From contig CANTUV010000062.1 of assembly GCA_947685225.1 (NCBI GenBank), positions 11,800,501 to 11,864,500 of the forward strand: a DNA stretch of 64,000 bases, read 5' to 3'. The notes under the pieces were generated by a model that did no database searches, was not told the origin of the DNA, and saw only the letters and a list, made by a program, of their open reading frames with translations. Origin of the DNA: Garcia nutans (Eukaryota; Streptophyta; Magnoliopsida; Malpighiales; Euphorbiaceae). A program made the translations under genes and the position numbers. Positions 35,731 to 46,631 of the stretch are shown here, in pieces (within the stretch, counting starts at the first letter, position 1; the number at the start of each line of letters is the position of its first letter).

Positions 35731-37894
35731 GTTCATGAGAGGAAGATACATATATATATATATATATATATTCATTTAATAACTAAAAAATTTAATTAAT
35801 AATATTAGATAATTAATAACTAATTATTATCAATATCAAATAGAATATCATAAATCTATTTGGACTCTACATATAAATTTCTATAACAATTAATTAATTA
35901 TCCATTATGATAAATAATAAATTTAATATACTAAAAAATTAATTTGACTAATTATTATGAATATCAAATAGGATATTTTAATTCTATTGAAATTTTCTAA
36001 ATAAAAATATTTAATAACAAATTAATTATCTATTTTTATAAATAATAAATTTAATATTTTTTAAAAATTAAATTTAAGATAAAATAATATTATTTATTTA
36101 ATTAGGGTTGCCTTCACAATGTATTTCAATAATATTATTAGGATATTTAATATATAATGTGTAATAAAAAAAATAAAAGTTATGGTAGATGCTTTTCAAA
36201 CAATTTATATAATAATTATTGTAATAATAATGTATAATGAATATAATTAATTAAGCCATTAGAACGGAAAAGAATAATTTAACTTTATAGTTAAAAAAAT
36301 TGATATTAATTTATGATTCACCAAAGAAAAATCTAGAAATAGATATATATGATAGAAAATCTATAAATAGATATATATGATAGATAATTAATTATCTATT
36401 CTAATAAGTAATATATTATATACTTTAAATATTTAATTTGACTAATTATTATCAATACCAAATAAGATATCATAAATTTATATAAATTCTCTAAATAAAT
36501 AAATATAATAACTAATTAATTATCTATTTTAACAAATAATAAATTAAATATTTTAAAAAATTTGAATTTAAAATACAATAATACCTTTTATTTAATTAGG
36601 GTTGCCTTCACAATTTATTATTTCAATAATATTATTAGGATATATATATATATATACTGTGATAAAAGACAAAAAAAAGTTACGATAGGTATTTATCAAA
36701 TAATTTATAATAATAATTGTAATAATAATGTATAATGAATATAAATAATAATTAAGCCATTGGGCTTGAAAAAAAATAATTTAACTCTATAGTTGAAAAA
36801 ATAAAAAAGACAATTGATTTACGATTAACCAAAGAAAAATAAAGTTTCTCTTGAAATAAATATTTTTAATTAATTAATTTAATAAGTAATAAATATATAT
36901 TTTAAAATTTTAATTTAACTAATTATTATCAATAACAAATATGATATTTTAATTTGCAAAGGTGCCACTATAAATAAAATTTGCTATTTTTTTAGTTTTA
37001 TTTTTAAATTCTCAAACTGTCTTTTAAATAATTAGTAATAACTATTTAAATTTTTATTTATGTTAATTTTATTTTATAATTTTGATTTGGAAAATAATAT
37101 ATATTTTAAAATATTCAAATTTAATAAACATGATAATTGATATATCGTATGCTATAAGTATTTTTTCTATTTATTATTGATGATATTCATTCATTTAGTT
37201 TAACAAATAATATCTATATTATTTACACGAACTATTCTGATATATCCTAGAGTTGTAAATCTCTTTGTATTTTATAATTTAATAATTATAATAATATATT
37301 TTATTTTTATTTTTTATTTATAATTATAGATAAATAATTATTTATTTAAAATTATTATAGGATTTGAAAAAATAAAAATATATACATCAAATAAGATTAT
37401 TATTTAAAATTATTATGTTGACACAATATATTATGTAAAGTGTCTCGCTCTTATTTTATTATATGTCCCAATAATTAATTTAATTAATAATTAATTAATA
37501 ATAAAGATTTATAATATTAAATAAAATATTATAATTTTATTTAAATTCTCTAAATAAATATAATTATTATCAATATCAAAAAAATATTATAATTCTATTT
37601 GAACTCTATAAATAAATATAATTTAACATTTCTAAATAGGATGTCATAATTTATTTAAATTGTTCAAATAAATATAAATCAATATATTTTTAAAAGAACA
37701 CTTATTAATAAATTTAAATTTATTATTAAATAAAAAAATATTTATGATCACTAATTTTCATGATTATTTATGTAAAATTATTATAGAATATGAAAATTAG
37801 TATATATATGTATATATTGAGTAAAAATACAAGCAAAAATATTGCGCAATGTACTATTCTAGTTCATACTAAACATGAAAACATAAATTTTTAA
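35731..37894. other. AT-rich DNA with a roughly 495-bp direct repeat
   Basis: A (TA)n tract at about 35,750-35,771 follows the copia relic. About 36,095-36,260 ('TTAGGGTTGCCTTCACAAT', 'CAATAATATTATTAGGATAT', 'AATAATGTATAATGAATATAA', 'TTAAGCCATT') recurs at 36,590-36,765 in the same orientation, and flanking words such as 'TTGACTAATTATTATCAATA' also repeat. No coding capacity. The source family is unknown. Confidence 0.6.
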
Positions 37895-38015
37895 ATAAAA
37901 AGGGCATTCTGGTGCACAAATATTTTCACTATATGCGGAGTCCGAAAAGAATCAGACCCACTAAATCTTTGTACGCTGCCTTCCCTTATAATTATAAGAG
38001 GTCTTTTCCAAATAA
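37895..38015 (+). repeat. SINE-like fragment
   Basis: 'GGCATTCTGGTGCACAAA', 'CTATATGCGGAGTCCGA', 'TCAGACCCAC' and 'CTTTGTACGCTGCCTT' follow the order and spacing of a widespread short angiosperm repeat (GGTGCAC, then TGCGGGGTCCGG, then TTGTACGCAGCCTTACC). It is degenerate and lacks a clear tail. The family assignment is from memory of the motif, without alignment. Confidence 0.5.
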
Positions 38016-38084
38016 ATTTTATAAAATTTGATTATATTAAGATATTAAAGCAAATTAGTGTTTTCGATTTGACTATTAGGGACC

Positions 38085-39060
38085 TAAAGAAACTGAAGGC
38101 ATAATTTAGAGTTATCAAAAGCAAAAGAGATGCACTCAGAATTCATGCCTTTGAGAAAATGGATAAACTTGGAATACTTAAAATTCTACATCTCCAATAT
38201 AAAGTGCACCTTCTTCATCGTGGCCTCAAATCTCTCTTTCTGATGAGCTGAGATATCTTCAGCACTACCTTCAAAATTTTGTGTTGAAAATCTTGTTATA
38301 CTTGACCTGCCTTATAGCTACAATTAGCAACTTCGAACAGGAATACAGGTATGCTACAATAGCTAAAAACATGTCGTTTTACTTCATTTCTTTTTCCCCC
38401 AATTATTTGGCTCTAACCTTAGTTCAAACTTATAACCTCATTGCCTCAACACTTAAATACCTTAATCTTAGACTATGCTAAAGTCTAAAGTGTCTTCCAA
38501 GCAAGATTGATTCGAAGTTTCTTCTAATCTTGATATTTCATATTGCTCAAATGTCAAAACATGTCCAGAGATTTCATAAAATGTGGAAGAGTTACATAAT
38601 TGTGGAAGTGTAATAAAAGAACTTAATCAATTCATAAGTTGATTACTCTTGAAATTGTTTGGCTTATAGGGTGCTCAAACATCAAATTTCCTCAAGTTGC
38701 AATGAGTATAACTGGCTTCAGATTGGAACCAATTTCCAAGAATTGATTTCTGCATTATGTTTGCATCAGAAGACCCTTCAATTGATTGCATGCCAGGATT
38801 AGCAGAATTAAATGTGAAGGCCATTCAAAAAGTAATGACCATGAACATGAAGATATAACTTCCAATTGGGTATTGTTTCATTAATGATCTTACATGAACT
38901 AGAACAAGTGTTGCTGTATTATGATCTTTGTATCTTAGCATAACAAGGAGAAGACTAGAAAACTTCATTTCAATTATAACCTCAGAGATGGAGAAAACAT
39001 CAAAAGCATTTAAGGTCAAAAAATGCATGTCGTGTAGTAGAATGTTGGTCAACCTTCTTG
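38085..39060 (+). pseudogene. TNL resistance-gene fragment, linker to post-LRR domain (copy B)
   Basis: Reads through several frames. 'LELSKAKEMHSEFMPLRKW' (about 38,110) is the NB-ARC/LRR linker. 'DELRYL'-like, 'LPSKFCVENLVILDLPYS' (about 38,265-38,320) is the LRR motif typical of TNLs. 'LKYLNLRLC', 'SLKCLPSKI', 'EELHN', 'IKELNQFI', 'GCSNIKFPQV' (38,450-38,700) are LRRs. 'DFCIMFASEDPS' and 'LAELNVKAIQKVM' (about 38,748-38,840) belong to the post-LRR domain, shared almost word for word with 7,660-7,770. Stops and indels abound; TIR and NB-ARC are absent. A donor-like GTATGC at 38,349 suggests one exon border survives. It converges on kinase copy B, as in the other block. Confidence 0.7.
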
Positions 39061-39979
39061 GGAAAATACTAAATTTGATAAGTTTTTCTAAAATTGACTA
39101 GTTTATTGTTCCGTTAAAATTGTCGACTTCGATTCATGTACACCTATTAAAAAAATTATTAAATTCTCTAAATATTATATAAAATTATTTTAAATAGATT
39201 AAAATAATTTTTATTATTTTATTAATACTATATTTTCACTTTATTAACTAAATTATTAATTATAAGGATAAAGTTAAAAAAAAAAGCTAATTAATTTTTT
39301 TTATTAAATAAAATGACAATTTGAGAAAAAAAATTTTGTTACAAAAATAACACTTTTTTCAGGGAGACGGAAGAGGTAATATATTTTCTATGACATACCC
39401 CATTCATTATAATGATTTATTATGTAAATTATGCAATCATTTCTTAGATTTGAACATGTCAAATTATTTGTATTTATCATTAAATTAGGCTAGATTACAA
39501 CAAAATCATTATTTCTATTTTATTGAAGCTGCATTGCTGTGTCAAAAGAAGGATATATAGCGTTCAAACTTAAATAGTTTGAGTACATGTCTTAGTAATA
39601 TGCAAGACTAATCACATACTAAAACATAAAATACTAAAAAGTATTTGATTATTACATTAAAATCATAAATAAACTTACTAAAATTTTTAATATTGAACAA
39701 TAGAAGTAGCAGAATCTCAAAATTAAATGCTAACATATAAACTGTTAGCTTTTCCGAAGCCCAATTTCATTTATCCTGCAAAAGAGAATCAAGCTACTAT
39801 ATACGAATAAACTACACAATTTTTGGGGTGATCAGCCTATAATAGTAACCAATAACATATTTAAGAAACATAAACTAGGTCTTGTGATTAAAAGACAAAC
39901 TATAGCATATAAAAGTAGTAGCAAAATGAAAATTGATTTTCAGAACCAGTTCTATTGTCAACTTATGATTACATAATAC
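39061..39979. other. Intergenic DNA between TNL fragment and kinase copy B
   Basis: About 39,060-39,120 and 39,380-39,930 match pieces of 7,980-8,470, for example the 'GTCAAATTATTTGTATTTAT' word and the AGGTCTTGTGATTAAAAGAC flank. 39,120-39,380 is extra here. No gene. Confidence 0.55.
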
Positions 39980-41498
39980 TTATAATTTCATTTTCATAAT
40001 GTCTCTTTCCAAACCAACTTCAGTTACTGCTTCCTCAGCTACTGAAAGAACTTCAGACTGAGTTGAAGATTTAGATTCATCCTCAGTTACAGTCTCAACC
40101 ACAACTTCATGATTAATTGACTCAACCGCCGTTGAAGTTTTGGATTCATGCTCTATCAATGATTCAGCTTCAGGATCAGTTACATTTTCAGAATGTACTT
40201 TCAGGGATGATAGGCAGCTTTTAACAATAACATAAACCTCTTCCATTGGTTTACTTGCATCAATCTGATAGTGATAACAAAAGAAATGATTTAAACAAAT
40301 AATCAAAATTATGGTTATAAAAAGTATGAATCAATTTTGCAATAAACATATTACTTTGGTTACTTTCCCTCTTGAATTGTAGTACTCTACAACAGGAACA
40401 GTATGCTCTTCAAAATATCTGAACCTCTTCTTCATAGACTCAGCATTATCATCAACTCTTTCCTTCATTTACACAGAACAACAATTATTAAAAATGTTTA
40501 ATTTATTAGGTTTAAAAAATAAATAAATAACCCAATAAATTTTCATTAATGTAACCTGATTCCTGCTGAGAATTCTATTTTCCCTCTCTTTTTCAGAACA
40601 ATAAAAAAACAACACAAGTTCTGGCTCTATATGGAGCTGTAAATTTTAATTAGCAGACAGAAAAGAACATCAAATTCAACTGCAGAAAACAAAATAATGA
40701 AAAAACAAAGAAACCAATAACAATAATTAATGTACAAGAAATACTAACAGCAGCTTCAAAAGCAGCACGAATTTCCTCATCACGAGGAAACCCATCAAGC
40801 AAAAACTTATCGTTTTCACTCTCATATATAGTTTTCTCAATTATTTTCATGGTATAATCTGCTGGAACACTCAATCCTTCCTTTAACATGCTCTCAATCA
40901 TGGGCCTGAAAAAGAAAAAACAGGGCAATAACAGTACAAATGTTCGTCATAATTCAAAAATTGAAATATAATACAATTCCAAGACTGAGAGATGATTTTG
41001 AATTCAAACATGATAAAACCCAATTCAAAACACATAATACAATGAAAAATAAAAATTAAATTTCAATAGGGTATAATTACTAATTATTCATACCCATTTT
41101 CAGGGTCAAGTTTACTGGCCTCTCGAAGCAGTTTTCCACTGCTTAAATGAGTGTAGCCAATTTCTTTAGCAATTTTGCTACATTGGGTGCTCTTCCCTCC
41201 CCCGGGTGCACCTGCTTCATCAAGATCAAAAATAGCAATTTTGATCACAAAATCAAACTAAAATGAACAAAAAATAAATTAACATTTTTGAATGTTGATT
41301 TACTTTCCTAAAACAAAAACAACTGTAGGCTTTTTCTGGATCAAAATTTCTTCAGTATTTGTTCCCTGCAAATCAGAATTCCTGAATATAAGATTGATCT
41401 CTGGAATTTCAATTTTCATATGATTTCTGAGATATAGAAAGAAAAACTTGAATTACCTGGCTAGAAATAGCAGCGGCAGCATCAACAATGGAACCCAT
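39980..41498 (-). CDS. UMP-CMP/adenylate-kinase-like gene, copy B, seven exons (282 aa)
   Basis: Nucleoside monophosphate kinase with the same exon plan as copy A. Exons: 41,457-41,498; 41,308-41,365; 41,094-41,211; 40,749-40,905; 40,556-40,636; 40,355-40,462; 39,980-40,264. Phases match and there is no stop. Start MGSIVDAAAA; P-loop GAPGGGKST (residues 34-42); NMP-binding region 'GYTHLSSGKLL' where the family has an Asp in SAGDLLR; DGFPRDEE (110-117); LID 'SRNQERVDDN', with Glu replacing the usual Gly. Residue 135-region 'FFYC' has Tyr for the usual Asp. All splice sites are GT/AG except intron 2, whose donor is GA (TTTTAG|GAAAGT). The exon-7 tail (about residues 206-282) is an acidic Ser/Thr/Glu/Val-rich extension ending LERDIMKMKL, not found in ordinary plant UMP-CMP kinases of about 200 residues. 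It may be a diverged, expressed gene or a young pseudogene. Confidence 0.7.
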
Positions 41499-42579
41499 TG
41501 ATTGCCTATTTCTATTTATCCTTGTTTTTCTATAACTTTACCCAATCTTGAAAAGGAAAGAGAAGGAATTTTTATGATTTTAAATATGGACGCGAATTTG
41601 ATTTTATAGAAGCAGAGAGACTTGTACTGTCACTGTAATGTCCAAACCTGCCTATGAAGAAAAAGAAGAGAATCTGTAAGATCAGTTATGGAATAGCTTA
41701 GAGAATAGACAAGTAGTCCATGAAGACTCTTTGTATACTCTCTCCGTTCAATCTAAACGTCGTTTTAATTAGTGTTTTAATTTGGACAAAAATTTAATTT
41801 AAACTTTAAATTTATGAATTTAGCTCAAATTGAGACAAAAGTATTTTTTTTTATTCAACTAAGGCTAAATTTTTATTTAATAACATAATTAAGGATGACT
41901 ATTAATCAAACTCAAATTGCGGTAAAATAATTTTGAACCTTTTTACAAAACTACCCATAAAATAATTTTTTTAAGTACTATAAAAAGATCATTAAGAGAT
42001 TTTTATTAATTCCTAATTTTATTAATAAAATTCATTAATAAATTTAATATATTATATATTAATAAAAATTATTACAGATTTTACATTAATAAAATATATT
42101 AATACAAATCATTAAATTTATTTTTAATGTTTAAGTATAGTAATAAAATTAATTAAATTAATACATTAAAAACCAAAATTAATTTATTTTTAATATTTAT
42201 TTTTTGTGTATAATATGCACAACATCTACAAAAAGAAATTAATGATTAAATAGATTAATATTTTTAAAATTTTATTTTTTATGTGTATAAATATAAAATT
42301 TATTTAAAATATATTAAATAATTTTTATTAATATATTTTTATTTATTTTATTTTTTATATTATTTTGTGAGTGTTATTTACTATTTATAATAAAAATTAA
42401 AATTTTTATTTATAAAAAATTAATGCATTTTATATGTTGAAAATACGCTTTAAATTATAAGAATATACTTATTTAAAAGTTAAATTTAAAAAAAATATAA
42501 AAATTAAAATAAAATATTATTTGTCGTAAAGGATAAGATATTTTTTTAAAAAAAATCTTATTTTAATGAATAGTGAGGT
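41499..42579. other. AT-rich intergenic DNA with a Stowaway-like end
   Basis: The 5' flank of kinase copy B matches copy A to about 41,735. At 41,736 'TACTCTCTCCGTTCAATCT' and 'AAACGTCGTTTTAATTAG' resemble the CTCCCTCCGTTC terminus of Stowaway/mariner-type MITEs. No matching right terminus was found before 42,579. The rest is plain AT-rich sequence. Confidence 0.4.
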
Positions 42580-43599
42580 TGTAATAATCCGATTTTTTTT
42601 TTTGTATTTTGGAATAATAAATATGGAAGAGTAAATAATTATGATGGATAGAGAAAATATAAGATGAATATGTATGATAAATGTAATATATATGCATATG
42701 TTATATATATATATATATTAAAATATATTTAAAATAAACATGACATGTAAGACATATATATATATTCAATAAAACATCACACATACATGATGTATAATTG
42801 ATTGTAGAAAAAGTTGGTTTTAATAATAATAATAATAATAAAGGTAAAGCACAAAGTCAGAAGAATGCAGAAGATGAGTGGTGGAGAATTTAAGTGGGAA
42901 TTGTTTATAATATTTTATTTATATAAAAATAAGGAGGAGAAAAGAAAAGAAAAATCTTCTTCTTCTTCTTCAACGTGAAATAGAGAGAAAGAGAGAGAGA
43001 GAGTGGGAAGAGTGAATTTTTCATACTACATATCAAATTTTACAAGAGATTCAAGAGAGATTAAAGAAATTAGTCAAGATTTGACAAGTAATTCAAGTAA
43101 GTACTTTCTTTTTGAGCTTATTTTATGGATTATATATATATGTATGATATAGTTAGTGAGAGAAAGTGATGATTAATTGAATAATATGATGACAATGATA
43201 TATTAAAGTATGTATATGTTCAATTGATATATAGATGAAGTAAATATGGTTAGATGTTGGGGATAATGATGAGTAGTTGGAATTGAAAAAAAGAGTAAGG
43301 GTTTGGTAAAGTTGAGTTGGGGATTGGGTGAATTGATATATGGATAATGGTATGAATGAAATATATGATGATTATTATTATGATTTTGTATTTAGATTAA
43401 TAAGAAGAAAGTAAAGAAGAGTAAACTTGGAATAACCAAATGTTTGTACATAATCTCTTTGGTTTATACACATGATCTTGAGTTTATATATATGATCTTG
43501 AGGTTGTATATATTTGATTTAACATGATTTGGAGTTGCTTATGTGATATATGAGTATTGTATTGATGAAATGGAGTGAAAGAGTGTTTTTGCGATGTCA

Positions 43600-43865
43600 T
43601 GGGCGTACTCAGAGATTTAGCCTGACACGTCCAATGATATGCCCATGTCTGTGGGCGTGTCATAGTTACTGTAATACAGGATTAAAGACACGGGCAGTGA
43701 TACGCCCATATCTCTGGGCGTGTTGTAGCTACTGTAACACAAGAATACGGATACGGCAGTGACATGCCGATATTCCTAGGCGTGTCATAGCTATTGTAAG
43801 GCAGAATTAAAGACACAGAAAGTGATACGCCCATGTCCCTAGGCATGTCAAAGTTTTTATAAGTT
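43600..43865 (+). repeat. Four-copy roughly 80-bp repeat with inverted words in the LTR
   Basis: Each copy carries ACGCCCATGTCTCTGGGCGT-like inverted arms followed by 'CATAGCTACTGTAA' and 'AGACACGGGCAGTGA'. The corresponding block in the 3' LTR is at about 59,315-59,580. Confidence 0.75.
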
Positions 43866-44334
43866 GAGTCTGTCACTTGAAGAATTATGATAAGATATGT
43901 TGATTATGCTAAATATTAATATGTTGATGAGTCATATGGTGAGCGTGACTCATGCTTGCATGATGAAAGTATGAAATGGAAAAAATGTGTTAAGTTATTA
44001 TCTACATTGAATATTGATGAATAATGTACTATGACATGCGATTTATCATGTATGAATTAACAACATTGTGAAAGCCATTAGCAATGACTAAATTGCATAA
44101 GTATGTGAATTATGCGAAGATACCCAAAATATTTAGGTAATATGCTTTAATGTTAAATGTGGAAAGTTTAAGATTGGAAATGCATGTGACTTATATATGA
44201 ATGATGTGAACTAATAAAGTGATGTGATCATAAATAATGGTGATCAGTGGAAAAGTATAAACTAAAGTGATGTTAAATGTGTATAGCATATACCATTACT
44301 TGTCTAATTACGTTGAGATTGATCAGATGTGCAC

Positions 44335-44580
44335 AAGAGGTCCTGAGCAGAGCTAGACCTAGAGGTGCATATATTAATAGACCTGAGCAGAGTTAGGTCT
44401 TAACCCGAGCAGAGCTGGGTCATGTGTTTAAGATGATGGTAGACCTGAGCAGAGTTAGGTCTTGACCCGAGCAGAGCTGAGTCATGTGTTTGAGATGACA
44501 GTTGACCTGATCAGAGCTAGGTCATGTGATTGAAATTAAAAATATATCCGAGTAGAGCTGGGTCGAGAAACTGATAATGT
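44335..44580 (+). repeat. Tandem hairpin units with complementary arms
   Basis: Repeats alternate between arms GACCT...AGGTC and (T/G)ACCC...GGGT(C) around the same loop GAGCAGAGCT or GAGCAGAGTT. Both forms are internally complementary. They are joined by 'ATGTGTTTGAGATGATGGTT'-like spacers. The same block lies at 60,065-60,225. Confidence 0.75.
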
Positions 44581-45218
44581 GACAGCTGAATTTAGTAATT
44601 GTAATGATGTGTGAGTGGGATGTGAATCCCAATAGTTATTTATGAGTATGGAATGTGATTTTCAATATGGTAATGATGTGTAAGTGGGATGTGAATCCCA
44701 ATATTGTATTTGTATATATTATATGTGGATAAGGATGCGATATTTGTAATTTTTTATTTATATGTAAATGTTGTTTATATGTGTCACTAAGCTTTGAAGC
44801 TTAGCACGGTTGTATAAATCGCCCAGGTAAGTAGATTGCTGATCTGAGAGTTAGATAGTTGTGCCATGAGAAGACCAAGGATATGCTAGAAACCAACTAA
44901 AAGGTGGTGCATGCATGTACATTTTGTTATTTTATAGCTTGACCATATTTAAATGTATATAAGTGAATTTTAGAAAGACAGTGTATAAATGTATATATGT
45001 AATTTAATAAAAAGTTTAATGATTTTGGATATGTTACTTTTAAAAGAATGATATTTGATAACATAAAATGTTCTTTTATTAAATATTTAAAGATGTAGAA
45101 TTAAGGTAAAGGTTTAAACAACATTGTATCGTGACATTCTTATATTTTATATGCATATTATATGTATACGGGATATATGTATGATACGTATATAGGGTAT
45201 AGGGTGTTATAATTATTT

Positions 45219-45230
45219 TGGTATCAGAGC
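45219..45230 (+). other. Primer-binding site of outer gypsy element
   Basis: TGGTATCAGAGC, exact initiator-Met tRNA complement, eight bases after the LTR end. Confidence 0.9.
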
Positions 45231-46631
45231 TTAGGTTTGAGATTCTCAACCTAAGTGAGTTTGAAAAAGAAATGGAAATTTTGGAAAAAGTGAAACGAGT
45301 TATGACACATGCATATGCATTGACACCTAAGTTGGTCTCGGATGTGGCATTATGTGATTTATGATATGAAGTGTTTGAATGATATGAGTTAGATGATAGT
45401 GTGAAAAATGAGGTCCCACATGAGAGTAAAGCTAGAGAAAAAAATGATGTGGGCAAAATTATATAAGTTTAATTAATGAATTAAAGAAATAGAGTCTTAT
45501 TTAAGTAAAACTAATTTTGAAATTATTGATTATTGAAATGTGTTTGTGAAATAAGTTATAAGAGAATGAATTTAACAATAATGTTAGAATTGAGTTATAA
45601 GATTATAAAAGAAAATAAAATATTCATTATTGAGTAAAATTATATGTGATATGATATTGATTTAAATGAATTATGTTGGTTATAGTCTATTGTGATAAAA
45701 ATGTGTATAAGAGATTGTAAGGAAAAGAAAAGTATAATAAAAAGAGTGTGTAAGTGAAAAGTTAGTTTGATTAGAGAGGAATGGAAGTTGAGTTAATGAA
45801 ATTTTATACAAGCACATTAAGTGTTATTTGATAAAATTATTATGAGAAAGGAGTGAATGATAATTTTTATAAGAGATATATTGAAAATGGAACAATAAAT
45901 AGAGAAGTAAGATTTTAATATGGTGTATATATATACATGGATTTAAGGAATACTTGGTATGTTAATTATTTGATTTGAGGTGAAATGTGCTGTTAGAATA
46001 AAATGATTATTTGGATATAAAAATTTAAATATGTGAATATTGTTGAAATATTTATTCAATTAAAATGAGTGCATCAGTAGTTATATGGTATATTAAAGAG
46101 TAAATTTGAGTTAAGTGAATGATTTAAGCAATGAAAAAAATTGACATGGAACTAATTGAATACTTGTTAAGAATGTAAATTTATTAATTGTGTTGATAGA
46201 TAGAAAGAAAATCATAATGGTTGAATTTATTCGGTATGACTATAGAGGATATGTAATTGTATTGCAAAGTGGTGAGATAATTTATTCAAAGTAAAAGAGA
46301 TTTATTATACAAGGATGTGTTAATTAAGTTAACACGACCATGTAACTTTTTTCATGTATTGGCATATTAGTTTGTTATCCACGGGTGTAGGCCTGAGATA
46401 ACATGGTCGTGGGATAGTTTTATTTTTGAAACTCGTAATCTTGTGTAGAAATTTATTTATAACTATAGAAAGTGTGAAAAAGAAAAGAATTGTGAAAATA
46501 TGATGAGTTATAGAAAGTGGAATGTGACTAAGAGTCATGTTAAATGTGAAATGCTAGTACGACGTGATCATGTACAATGATGATCACGACAAAAGTATAG
46601 AGTAATTAGTATGAGATAATACAATGTAAAG
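45231..46631 (+). mobile_element. Outer gypsy interior, left part, non-coding
   Basis: Between the PBS and the nested insertion there is no gag or pol signature on either strand; the sequence is AT-rich with stops in all frames. The interior resumes at 56,875. TAAAG (46,627-46,631) precedes the nested element and TAAAA follows it at 56,875, a probable one-mismatch target duplication. Confidence 0.65.

Larger units (their letters stand above)
42580..45211 (+). repeat. 5' LTR (2.63 kb) of outer Ty3/gypsy element
   Basis: Starts TGTAATAATCCGATTTT (ancestral form TGTAACACCCCGATTTT, as in the other copy) and ends AGGGTGTTATA. PBS TGGTATCAGAGC follows at 45,219. Its first roughly 2 kb match 58,259-60,247 in order. 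Inside: a (TAA)n tract at 42,821-42,841; a four-fold repeat of about 80 bp at 43,600-43,865 built on inverted words such as CGCCCAT...CTGGGCG; hairpin-like repeats at 44,335-44,570. The TGTAACACCC...GGGTGTTACA ends and PBS spacing fit Tekay/Del-type chromoviruses (inference). Confidence 0.85.

Noticed and set aside
38825..39052. 75-codon minus-strand frame
   Set aside because: Antisense of the TNL post-LRR fragment, which is recognisable on the plus strand.
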